Positions 45,776 through 53,833 of a stretch of DNA of 64,000 nucleotides are shown piece by piece (the first letter of the stretch is position 1; each line of letters starts with the position of its first letter). The stretch covers positions 1 to 64,000 of the forward strand of contig CBDHHF010000016.1 of assembly GCA_965263205.1 (NCBI GenBank), read 5' to 3'. The notes under the pieces are model-generated. The model was not told the origin of the DNA. It saw only the letters and a list, made by a program, of their open reading frames with translations, and did no database searches. This DNA comes from JBCCIM01 sp965263205 (GTDB taxonomy: Bacteria; Bacteroidota; Rhodothermia; Rhodothermales; JAHQVL01). Made by a program: the position numbers and the translations under genes.

Positions 45776-45813
45776 TCGGGCTACTTCAGGCCTGCGTAAA
45801 GCTCAAACGAATT

Positions 45814-46674
45814 ATGTCAGATCAAGCGTGTACTTCCAGAGAACATCAAATTGTAGATGCCCTTTTCGGGGATCTTGATGCTGCCGGCTGGGCCGACCTG
45901 CAACAGCACCTTGATAGCTGCAGTGCATGTGCTGCCGAGTTTCAGGAAATGCAACAAACACTCGCCGTGACTGCACAGGTACCGGAGCCTGAGTTGCCGG
46001 CGTCTTACTGGTCTGAATACAACGAGCGGTTGGCGGCGCGGATCGAGGCGGCGCGTCCATTTGGTCATCTTACCCGGCTGCGTGACGAGATTCGCAACCG
46101 CCTGGCACCCCTCTTTATGCCGCGGCCCTCCGTCATTCAGTGGGGTGGAGCGCTGGCGCTTGTCTTACTGGGGGTATTCATTGGCCGGCAATGGCAGAAC
46201 GAACCGGCCGTGATACCGGCACAGCCGACACCGGGGCAGGTAGACGCTGCATTACAAACCGTCCAACTCACCGAAAAGACGCGGGAGTACCTCGATCGCT
46301 CAAAAATTTTACTGCTCGGCCTTGTCAACTTTGATATCGAGGAAGATGACCCTTCCTTTTTTAACCTGCCGCAGCAGCAGGCGCTGGCCAGTGAGCTGGT
46401 ACAAGAAGCAGCGCTACTCAAAACCGAATTGAACGAAAGCAGGGAGCAACAGCTGTCTGCCCTCATCGAAGACCTGGAGTTGATCCTCTTACAAATTGCC
46501 AACCTGGAGATGCAGCAAGATGTGCCCTCTATTGAGTTGATCCAGCGTGGTGTGGATCGGGGGGCATTGTTGCTGAAGATCAATCTGGAAAAAATGAAAC
46601 TTTCCGAACGCGAAGCGCCGGCGCCGGCCAAAACCGCGGACGAAGAACAGGCGGCTGGACTGCTCATGTTGTAG
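45814..46674 (+). CDS. Membrane anti-sigma factor with zinc-finger (ZAS) domain
   Basis: Protein of 286 residues. The N-terminal ZAS domain has the H-x3-C-x2-C ligands His32, Cys36 and Cys39 (HLDSCSAC), with Cys6 as a possible fourth ligand. One membrane helix covers 107-124 (VIQWGGALALVLLGVFIG). The C-terminal about 150 residues are extracytoplasmic, almost wholly helical and Glu/Gln/Leu-rich (coiled-coil like), and end in a Lys/Ala-rich tail. It begins 38 bp after the sigma gene. Predicted to bind and restrain that sigma, with the exterior helix as a sensor that the HEAT proteins could contact (inference). Confidence 0.85.
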   Translation: MSDQACTSREHQIVDALFGDLDAAGWADLQQHLDSCSACAAEFQEMQQTLAVTAQVPEPELPASYWSEYNERLAARIEAARPFGHLTRLRDEIRNRLAPLFMPRPSVIQWGGALALVLLGVFIGRQWQNEPAVIPAQPTPGQVDAALQTVQLTEKTREYLDRSKILLLGLVNFDIEEDDPSFFNLPQQQALASELVQEAALLKTELNESREQQLSALIEDLELILLQIANLEMQQDVPSIELIQRGVDRGALLLKINLEKMKLSEREAPAPAKTADEEQAAGLLML

Positions 46675-46721
46675 CTCCGCACCGCTGTACTCAACCTGAA
46701 TATCATTGAACGAGAAAAACC

Positions 46722-48278
46722 ATGCGTAATAGACAATTAATGGTGATGATAGCCGGCCTGGCTTGCCTGCTGATTGCAACGCCTGCCACGCCCGCCACGG
46801 CCCAAACAGACGCAGCTGAGGCGTACAGCAGAGCGTATGAATTGCTGATTGGCTCTGAGTATCGAGCCTCTAATGAAGCATTTTCCCGGTTTATGGAGGC
46901 GTATCCCGACAGTAAATGGTCAGATGATGCGACGTACTGGAGCTGCCATTTGATGGAGAAAATGGAGGAAGAGGCAGAGGAGACATTCAGTTGCTACAGC
47001 ATGTTTGTAGAAGCTCATAAACGTAGCAAGTGGGTAGATGACGCGAAGGCGAACATGATTCGTATTGGCCGCAAGCTCGCTTTGCAAGGAAATCCGCAGT
47101 ATGAAGCCAAGATCGAGTCACTGCAAGAAAGTGACGACGAAGAAGTTGCGCTGGCTGCTTTGTATGCGCTCCAGAATATCGGAGATGAAGACGCATATGA
47201 AACGATTATCGAACTCTATGAGCGCTCAAATAGTGCCGACTTCAGGGGGCGTATCGTGTATATCCTCGGGAATTTTGACAGCGACGACGTTGTCGAGCAA
47301 CTGACGGTGATCGCAACAGACGATGCTTCTGAGTCTGTACGCAAAAACGCAGTGTACGCGCTTGGCAACAGGGGCGGGCGTGCTGCTTCCGATGCATTGA
47401 TTGATGTTGTCGAAAATGGTGACGACGAAGAAGTGCAAAAAGCTGCGCTTTACGCACTGGGGAATGCTGACGAGGCGGGTGTATCTGCTTATTTGATGGG
47501 GATTGCTCGCGAAACCCGAAATGTAGAACTGGGACGCGCAGCTACCTATGCATTAAGCAACACAGGCAGTTCTGGAGCTACCGATGCCTTGATAGCATTG
47601 ATGAAGACCGAGTCTGCGCTGGTGGAAGTACGGAAAGCAGCGCTTTATGCGCTTGGTAACCAGGGTAGTGAAGCTTCGCTTGTGGCCCTGCGTGATGTCG
47701 CAATCGATGGAGATGAAGCATCGCTTCGTAAAGCGGCCGTACATGCCATGGGGAACCATGACCGTGCAGGTACCATGCTGCGGGATGTATACGAGCGTGT
47801 ATCTGATACAAAGATCAAAGAAACTGCACTGTATGCAATTGGCAATTCAGATGACAATGGTGCAGCCGGCTTCCTGAAAAACGTTGCACTTTCAGAAGCA
47901 AACGAAGACCTGGCACGCGTGGCTATGTACGCCCTCGCCAACAACACGGATGATGAAGAAAGCGATCTGATGGAGATCTATGAAAAGTCGCGGCATGCTT
48001 CTGTGAAAAAAGCTACGCTCCATCGTCTGGCTGATTCGCCCAATGCGCTGATGAAAATCCTGGAGTCAAGCGATGACCCCGATATCCGGCAAACAGCCGT
48101 CTATGCACTTGGCAATGCCGGCGATGATGACGTTGTCCCAACGTTGATGAAAATTGCGAAGGAAGATGCTGATGTATCGGTGCGCAAAGCTGCTGTTAAC
48201 GCGTTGGGTAATATTGGGTCGGATGCCGCGCAAGAGGCCATTCTTCAGATTCTCAAAGAAGGCATAGGTCAAGATTAA
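46722..48278 (+). CDS. Exported HEAT-repeat protein with TPR-like N-terminus
   Basis: Protein of 518 residues. Signal peptide to about 28 (PATAQTD). Residues about 33-110 form TPR-like helices (SRAYELLIGSEYRASNEAFS), close to outer-membrane assembly TPR proteins. Residues about 130-510 are about eleven HEAT repeats of about 31 residues, each of the form 'vRkaAlyALGN.g...a...L..ia' (SVRKNAVYALGNRGG, EVQKAALYALGNADE, DIRQTAVYALGNAGD). The repeat register is unusually regular, with a near-invariant YALGN core. A periplasmic or surface solenoid for protein binding; no enzyme motif. Gene spacing (48 bp and 17 bp) indicates an operon. Confidence 0.85.
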   Translation: MRNRQLMVMIAGLACLLIATPATPATAQTDAAEAYSRAYELLIGSEYRASNEAFSRFMEAYPDSKWSDDATYWSCHLMEKMEEEAEETFSCYSMFVEAHKRSKWVDDAKANMIRIGRKLALQGNPQYEAKIESLQESDDEEVALAALYALQNIGDEDAYETIIELYERSNSADFRGRIVYILGNFDSDDVVEQLTVIATDDASESVRKNAVYALGNRGGRAASDALIDVVENGDDEEVQKAALYALGNADEAGVSAYLMGIARETRNVELGRAATYALSNTGSSGATDALIALMKTESALVEVRKAALYALGNQGSEASLVALRDVAIDGDEASLRKAAVHAMGNHDRAGTMLRDVYERVSDTKIKETALYAIGNSDDNGAAGFLKNVALSEANEDLARVAMYALANNTDDEESDLMEIYEKSRHASVKKATLHRLADSPNALMKILESSDDPDIRQTAVYALGNAGDDDVVPTLMKIAKEDADVSVRKAAVNALGNIGSDAAQEAILQILKEGIGQD

Positions 48279-48294
48279 AACTTGGTGCAAGCAA

Positions 48295-48909
48295 ATGAAA
48301 TACAATTACTTAGGTACTGTGCTGGTTGCCTGTTTTATTGGATCGATGCTCGTTGTGGGAGGGGCACAGGCTTGTAAACATTATCCTTTCCTGAGCAAGT
48401 GGATGGGTGGCAATTGTTGGCTAAATGATGTGGAAGGCTTGGCGTTTACAAAAGCCGAGACGCAGCCACTAGATATACAGCTCTTAAGCGTCTCAAGCGC
48501 TAAGAGTAAAGACGTCACAAAAGATGCCATCTATGCGCTGGCGCGTACGGAGTCTGAAGATGCAGTTGTTGTGCTGCGTGCATTGGCGCTCACGCATGAA
48601 TCCCTCGAAATACGGAAGGCCGCGCTGTATGCGCTGGCGCAATGCATGGACGACGAGACCCTTTATCAGACGTATAGCGATATCGCGCTTTATGGCGATG
48701 AATTGGACATACGTGTTGCTGCAGTGTATCAACTCGGCCAGCTAAGTCGTGCAGAGGCGGTCCCGTTTCTCACAGATCTTGCCCTTGCGCCGTATCCGCT
48801 GTCCCTTCGAAAAGCCGCAGTGCATGCACTGGAGTCGAACGACTCTGAAGCTGCGCGACAGGCGCTCCGGACCATTCTGGCCAAAACTTCAGCATCGCTG
48901 GCAGGATAA
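48295..48909 (+). CDS. Exported short HEAT-repeat protein
   Basis: Protein of 204 residues. Signal peptide to about 26 (VVGGAQAC), with Cys27 possibly lipidated, though the box is weak. A Cys/Trp-containing linker (about 28-48) precedes four HEAT repeats: TKDAIYALARTES, EIRKAALYALAQCMD, DIRVAAVYQLGQLSR, SLRKAAVHALESNDS. Shares the YAL core with the upstream protein, so it probably arose from it. 17 bp after the first HEAT gene, 33 bp before the third. Confidence 0.82.
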   Translation: MKYNYLGTVLVACFIGSMLVVGGAQACKHYPFLSKWMGGNCWLNDVEGLAFTKAETQPLDIQLLSVSSAKSKDVTKDAIYALARTESEDAVVVLRALALTHESLEIRKAALYALAQCMDDETLYQTYSDIALYGDELDIRVAAVYQLGQLSRAEAVPFLTDLALAPYPLSLRKAAVHALESNDSEAARQALRTILAKTSASLAG

Positions 48910-48941
48910 CCTGTCTGAATAGCATATTTCAGGAGAACGTT

Positions 48942-50084
48942 ATGCACGCATTCAACTATCAAAACACAATAACACTCTTTTTGCTGCTCGTCTTTGTGTT
49001 GCCATGGACTGCAACCGCGCAGGAGGTGACGGTTCATCCGAATCCAGAACAGCCACTCGAAAAGCGGATGGATTGGGCCAAACAAGAAGCCGGCAATACC
49101 TCTGGGTACTGGGTAGGGTATCAAATCACAAAATACATGCGGCCGAACGTATGGATGGGGAGCATAGGTGGCAAAAATTGGCAGCAGCGTACATCGATGT
49201 ATGCCATGCTGGGGCAGGCAGATCGTGAACAAGAATTGCCGCCTGAGTTGCAAAAAGAGCTGGGTTTCTCCATGCGGGGAACGATGCATTTTGGCAAAAA
49301 CAAACAAAAAGATGACGTGCGTGTACAGCGCGAGGTAGCCGTGCTGATGTACATGAAGGGACGTAGAAAAGCGCCGACGGATATCCTTGTGACCAATATG
49401 TCGCTTGGTGTCGACCTGGAAGGTGCACCGTTGTTTTGGCTCGGCGCTGCTGACGACGAGCAGAGCGTGGCGGTATTGCAAGACGTTTTTTATAACATGC
49501 GTAGCAACGATCTGAAGTCGGATGTATTGGGGGCAATCAGTGTGCACGAAAACAAAGAAGGACATTTGCCATTTCTCGCAAGCGTGCTCGAAGATGATCC
49601 TAGTGATGAGGTGCGTGAAGATGCTGCATTCTGGATCGGACAGTTAGATATTCCCCAGAGTCTGCCGCTACTGCAACAAGCAATTGCCAACGACCCATCG
49701 ATGGACGTACGTGAAAATGCCGTTTTTGCGTTGTCAGAAATGTCCTCTTCAGAGGCACTTGACGTCTTGATCGACCTGGCGCAGCGGGGCCGGCCCGAGG
49801 CGATTCGCAAAAAAGCGATCTTCTGGTTGAGTCAGCATGCATCAAAAAATGCACTACACGTCATCGAGGACATTGTAATGGCTGAAGAAGATATTGAAAT
49901 ACAGGAGCAAGCTGTGTTTGCGCTGTCCCAATTTCCTGCCGATGAAAGTGTGCCGCGCCTGATCGAGATTGCCGAAAATCATCACAACCTCGAAGTGCGC
50001 AAGAAAGCCATCTTCTGGCTCGGTGATTCAGGCGATCCGCGTGCTGTTGATGCGTTGGTTTCGTTGGCGCGGAAGAAGAATTAG
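48942..50084 (+). CDS. Exported HEAT-repeat protein, FWL-type repeats
   Basis: Protein of 380 residues with an AGGAGA ribosome site. Signal peptide to about 27 (TATAQE). Residues about 40-160 have no recognised fold; the pattern 'WVGYQITKYMRPNVWMG' is rich in Trp/Tyr. HEAT repeats fill about 165-380: AAFWIGQLDI, AVFALSEMSS, AIFWLSQHAS, AVFALSQFPA, AIFWLGDSGD. Repeats alternate between an FWL and an FAL core, giving a two-repeat period that differs from the YALGN type of the other two proteins. Last gene of the operon. Confidence 0.82.
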   Translation: MHAFNYQNTITLFLLLVFVLPWTATAQEVTVHPNPEQPLEKRMDWAKQEAGNTSGYWVGYQITKYMRPNVWMGSIGGKNWQQRTSMYAMLGQADREQELPPELQKELGFSMRGTMHFGKNKQKDDVRVQREVAVLMYMKGRRKAPTDILVTNMSLGVDLEGAPLFWLGAADDEQSVAVLQDVFYNMRSNDLKSDVLGAISVHENKEGHLPFLASVLEDDPSDEVREDAAFWIGQLDIPQSLPLLQQAIANDPSMDVRENAVFALSEMSSSEALDVLIDLAQRGRPEAIRKKAIFWLSQHASKNALHVIEDIVMAEEDIEIQEQAVFALSQFPADESVPRLIEIAENHHNLEVRKKAIFWLGDSGDPRAVDALVSLARKKN

Positions 50085-50150
50085 CTACGCTGGAAAAGCA
50101 TATACCCGCAAATTGGAAGTGCGGCAAAAGATTGGTTAGGGATTGGTTGG

Positions 50151-50187
50151 GACAAACGCCGGCGCATACGTGTGCCGGGCGTTTGTC
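50151..50187. terminator. Terminator hairpin after the HEAT operon
   Basis: GACAAACGCCGGC, loop GCATACGTGT, GCCGGGCGTTTGTC: a stem of about 13 bp with one bulge, without a strong T run. It lies between the convergent HEAT operon (+) and the SRPBCC gene (-). Confidence 0.65.
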
Positions 50188-50225
50188 ATGTTTGCCTCTG
50201 CACCATACAGTACTGCCATACAGCA

Positions 50226-50675
50226 CTATGCGTTGTGCGCGGTTATATGCCGGCGAATATTGGCAAATGTATCGGTCCAGCCTTTCTGACATGCGTTGAA
50301 GTAGGCATCGCCATCTGGACTGTCCGGGAAGCCGGCCTGTGTCACCGACAGCACGGTTCCGTCCGGGTGTGGTGAAAGCCTGAAATCAACCGAAAAGTCA
50401 GCTTCAAAAGGCATGTCGCCTTCTTTGGCGTAATAGCTGTACGAACCCAGGCGCAGGCGTACTTCAGGTTCAAAAGTTTCGATCGTAGCTGCAGAGATGT
50501 AATCCGGATTGTCTTCGTCGGCGCCCCATGCCGCACACCAGGTGCCGCCGCGTTCCGGATTAACGATGACATTGGTGGCGCCCCACCAGTCGCGGATGGC
50601 GCTGGGGGTATGCAGCAAGCGGAATACATCTGCGGGTGGGGCCGGCAGAATTTCTTCGTGTCTATGTGAACGCAT
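50226..50675 (-). CDS. SRPBCC/AHSA1-like domain protein
   Basis: Start-like hydrophobic-cavity protein of 149 residues. ATG at 50675 is chosen because the fold begins there (SHRHEEILPAPPADVFRLL); the frame is open to 50798 without domain support. The pattern WWGATNVIVNPERGGTWCAA near residues 30-49 and the ending GWTDTFANIRRHI match the AHSA1-like branch. Probably binds a hydrophobic ligand; function not specified by context. Confidence 0.82.
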   Translation of the reverse strand: MRSHRHEEILPAPPADVFRLLHTPSAIRDWWGATNVIVNPERGGTWCAAWGADEDNPDYISAATIETFEPEVRLRLGSYSYYAKEGDMPFEADFSVDFRLSPHPDGTVLSVTQAGFPDSPDGDAYFNACQKGWTDTFANIRRHITAHNA

Positions 50676-50805
50676 TAAGCTATGTAGAAAGTTGGTGGAA
50701 AAACTGAAAATAGGGTGTTTTACCCATATTTGCAGTACTCCTGGCGGACAGGTTTTACGGACCATCACGTCAGCCTGTGCCGCTGCGTATCCATCCAATC
50801 ATGTG

Positions 50806-51594
50806 TTAATATCGGTCGGGTGCAAATCGATGGGCCAGGTAGCCTGAGGCCGCTTCAAGGTCGATTGCGTGTACCAGCACACCTTCTTCGCCATAAGGCA
50901 GATGTGCGATGCATGAGCCAGCCGGCGTGATGAGGCTGGTAGCTGATTCCTGAAAGGGCAGCGCATAATTCACGCTTGCAAAGTAGATCGTATTTTCGAT
51001 GCTCCGCATAAGCATGGCTTTCTCATAATATGGTGCATCTGTGGCCCCCCATGAGGTGAGTTCGATACCGTTTTTTGTTGCCCCTGTGTGCTGGGGATGG
51101 AAAAACAATGTGGGCGCCTTTGCGTGCGGCCCAACGTACCGTTTCAGGGTACCGCCATCCTTCGTGACAGATGGCAATGCCGAATCGAAGCCCATCTGCC
51201 TCAAAAATGTGGCGTTCGTGCCCATGGATATAGTTTGTTTCCTCTGAGGGGTCCAGTTGGTTTTTAGTTTGATACCCGAGTGCGTTACCCGCAGCATCAA
51301 ATACATATGCAACGATTTGCCGGCCCTCAGGGGTAATGCGCTCCATACCCATGATTGTGGCGATACCCAAATCGCTTGCCCAGGCCTGTACCTGGGTGTA
51401 AACAAGATCATGGGCTTCTTGATCAAAAGCCGGTATATCAAAATCCAACCCGCGAAGTCCAGGGAGGTAGGCTTCCGGGAAACATACGATGGTTGCACCT
51501 TGTGCAGCTGCTTCAGCCATCAAGCGCTTTGCGCGGGCTAAACCATCGGGAATGGACTTTGGGCTACAGCTGGTGAAGCAAGCGCGATTTTCAT
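50806..51594 (-). pseudogene. Carbon-nitrogen hydrolase (nitrilase family), two compensating frameshifts
   Basis: Amidase/nitrilase-fold enzyme reading MKIALASPAVA from ATG 51594. The frame is lost near the A/T run at 51556-51560 and regained after the A5 run at 51101-51105. Between them a clean frame reads SIPDGLARAKRL and TIVCFPEAYLPGL, carrying catalytic Glu in FPEAYL. GIAICHEGWRYPETVR holds the catalytic Cys. After the second shift HIVFHPQHTGATKNG and ENTIYFASVNYALP continue to the stop. The Lys of the Glu-Lys-Cys triad is probably in GYQTKNQL. One base is missing and one is extra, both in runs, and the total length stays a multiple of three. A sequencing explanation is favoured. Confidence 0.8.
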
Positions 51595-51945
51595 GTGGGT
51601 TTTGAGGTGAAAACGTGATGTGTGGATGCCCTAAGTGCAAACAAATACATCCTGAAGGATTGATCTGTTTGCTGTTAAAGGTTGAACGTTACAGGTAGAA
51701 GGTTTTGGCTTTTATCGTTCTGTTGTACAGCACAAGATTTATGTCCCCCTCAATATTTATTTGCTTGTCTTAGTTTGTTAAACATACGTGATGGCTACCA
51801 GAAAACAGCAGCGCGCTTTTCTTGTGACGAAAGCCTCCAAATCATGGTGTTATGGGCCGCTATTATCAAAGCGGTTGGTTAAATAATCAGTTTTTAGGCC
51901 GATATCATGCGCGTGTATTGTACAGGTTGTTCAAATGTTAGTACG
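51595..51945. other. Intergenic interval carrying dispersed repeat copy 3
   Basis: No gene. The stretch 51649-51693 is a copy of the short dispersed repeat (see 6834-6876): ATCCTGAAGGATTGATCTGT then TTGCTGTTAAAGGTTGAACG. The rest is the divergent control region of the nitrilase and the T9SS gene. Confidence 0.65.
51649..51693 (+). repeat. Short dispersed intergenic repeat, copy 3
   Basis: ATCCTGAAGGATTGATCTGT followed by TTGCTGTTAAAGGTTGAACG and TTACA. About 40 of 43 bases match the reverse complement of 6834-6876. It lies upstream of the nitrilase gene. Confidence 0.7.
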
Positions 51946-53484
51946 ATGATTCGTCCGTTTTTTTTCTATGCCATGTTGTTGCTTGTATGGGGAGGTACTA
52001 CTGCGATTGCCCAGCCGGCGCCAGGTGGGGTAACACGCGGTCTGGAGCTCTGGTTGCGGGGACAAGACTATGAAGCGCAGGGGCAACAGGTTAGCTGGCC
52101 GCCTTACGCAGGGATGCTAAGCGGGCCAACACAAACGACCGATTCCTGGTTTCCTGTTCGTACGCAAGGTTCGAGGCAAACGAACGGCGAAACGGTAGTG
52201 ACATTTGACGGTGTGGATGATCATTTATTGTTTAAGGTAAACGCCTTCGATGGATTGGTTGGCAAAATGGAGGCGTACGTTGTGTACCAGGCATCTGCAC
52301 AAGGGGCTATTCTTGGCACAGTCGGAGGGATAAACGAGCAATTCTCTTTACAATCTGATGGGCAGATCATCACGGGGGGTGACACGCTTGACCTAATGGG
52401 GGCCGCAGCATTTCCTGTGTTGCTGCAGATGCGGCATGTTGAACGCTATTTGGCGGCGCGCATGAATGGTGCTGCATGGGATAGCGTAGGTTCGACATCC
52501 TGGTCGGGCATTGCCGATCCGGTTGCTTTAGGGCAACAAGGGCTAACGGGTATGCTGCCGTTTGCTGGATGGATAGGCGAAGTTATTGTGTATAACCGCC
52601 GGCTCGATGCGTTCGAGTCAGATCAAGTGCAGACGTATCTCGCGTTGAAATACGGTTTAACCACGCCTCAGAGTTTCTATGCGTCAGATAGTGCTCAGGT
52701 GTGGAGCCAGTTCGGGCATCCTGAAAACGCATTCAACGTGGCTGGCATAGGTCGCGATGATGCGGCTGGCCTTTCGCAGACGACATCGCGTTCGGTGTTA
52801 CCTGAAGCCGTCGTGCGTATGGCAGCAATGAATGCATTGCCTGACCTTGCGTACCTGATATGGGGGAGTTCAGATAGTACGCTAACAGAAAAGCCGTCCT
52901 CGATAAACAGCAACCAGGTCAACGTACTCCGCCGGTTCTGGCACATCCACAAACGAAAAGAACCAGGCCCGATACGCGTAAGTTTTGACTTGTCTGATGC
53001 TACTGTTACAGGCAATGCTCCTGCTGATTACTGGCTCATTCTTGATCGTGATGAAGATCCCACCAATGGTATCCGTAGCGCATACCCTGCTGCTGAAGTA
53101 TTCGCAGACAGTGTTGCGTTTGAAGGGGTGAGGTTTTTAGACGATGATTTCATGTCGTTGGTGACGCACAATCCTTCGAGTAGCATCATTAACGTAGGGA
53201 TTGATGAGCAACCAGCGCATTTGTCGTTGACACTCGATGCCGCGTATCCTAATCCGTTCGCGTTGCGGACCTCCTTGCGCTATACCGTTCCTGTCGGCGG
53301 TGTAGTTGAAATCGTTGTGTTTGATGTGCTCGGAAGAGAAATCATGCAACGCCACAACGCCTGGAAGCCGGCGGGGGAATATCAGGTCGACCTCGATGCA
53401 AATCAACTGGTCCCAGGCATCTACTACGTCCAACTCCGCGCAGCAGGGATGCAACGTACCCGTTCCATCACCCTGATCCGCTAA
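51946..53484 (+). CDS. T9SS-sorted LamG-like surface protein
   Basis: Protein of 512 residues from ATG 51946, which starts directly on a signal peptide (MIRPFFFYAMLLLVWGG); an in-frame ATG at 51907 would add 13 residues before it. Residues about 20-230 are a concanavalin/LamG-like beta sandwich (LELWLRGQDYEAQGQQVSWP, VVTFDGVDDHLLF, GWIGEVIVYNRRL with QVQTYLALKYGLT). The last about 80 residues are a T9SS type-A sorting domain (AAYPNPF-type AYPNPFALRTSLRY, VFDVLGREIMQR, ending ITLIR). Surface-exposed, perhaps sugar-binding; no catalytic residues seen. Confidence 0.8.
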   Translation: MIRPFFFYAMLLLVWGGTTAIAQPAPGGVTRGLELWLRGQDYEAQGQQVSWPPYAGMLSGPTQTTDSWFPVRTQGSRQTNGETVVTFDGVDDHLLFKVNAFDGLVGKMEAYVVYQASAQGAILGTVGGINEQFSLQSDGQIITGGDTLDLMGAAAFPVLLQMRHVERYLAARMNGAAWDSVGSTSWSGIADPVALGQQGLTGMLPFAGWIGEVIVYNRRLDAFESDQVQTYLALKYGLTTPQSFYASDSAQVWSQFGHPENAFNVAGIGRDDAAGLSQTTSRSVLPEAVVRMAAMNALPDLAYLIWGSSDSTLTEKPSSINSNQVNVLRRFWHIHKRKEPGPIRVSFDLSDATVTGNAPADYWLILDRDEDPTNGIRSAYPAAEVFADSVAFEGVRFLDDDFMSLVTHNPSSSIINVGIDEQPAHLSLTLDAAYPNPFALRTSLRYTVPVGGVVEIVVFDVLGREIMQRHNAWKPAGEYQVDLDANQLVPGIYYVQLRAAGMQRTRSITLIR

Positions 53485-53702
53485 GCCTGCCAATCTGCTA
53501 AGCTTACCGATCTATCAGGACGTGAACTGCAATTTCTTGTATAGATGTCGTTGGATTGATAAAAACTGCGTTATTCCTGGTAGGAGATACCAGTGGGTCC
53601 GGTCGTTATTACGCTGTGTCAGGTCGTTGCTGTGAGCATGCTGCGGATAGACGGACAATAGCTGACCCGATCCGTATTACGTAGACGCTTCATTCTCGAA
53701 AT
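53485..53702. other. Intergenic interval, nothing recognised
   Basis: About 220 bases before the long hairpin. No gene, repeat or promoter is supported. Confidence 0.4.
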
Positions 53703-53812
53703 AAAAAGGCCCCAGAAGCGAAGAAGCGACGAGATTTTTTAGGTTAACGGCGGTATACAGTACCTGTACTGCTGGAGTGCATCTCGATTCGTTTCTTCGC
53801 TTCTGGGGCTTT
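53703..53812. terminator. Very long inverted repeat between convergent genes
   Basis: AAAAGGCCCCAGAAGCGAAG with AAGCGACGAGAT (53703-53734) mirrors ATCTCGATTCGTTTCTTCGC with TTCTGGGGCTTT (53781-53812): a stem of about 32 bp with a few mismatches and a 46-base loop. The A-rich and T-rich arms suit a bidirectional terminator, but the stem is far longer than termination requires. Confidence 0.75.
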
Positions 53813-53833
53813 GCTGTATGCCGTTGGCCGTTT

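Noticed and set aside
48729..49565. 278-codon frame on the - strand
   Set aside because: Antisense to the HEAT operon; rich in His/Cys/Phe, overlapping two well-supported genes.
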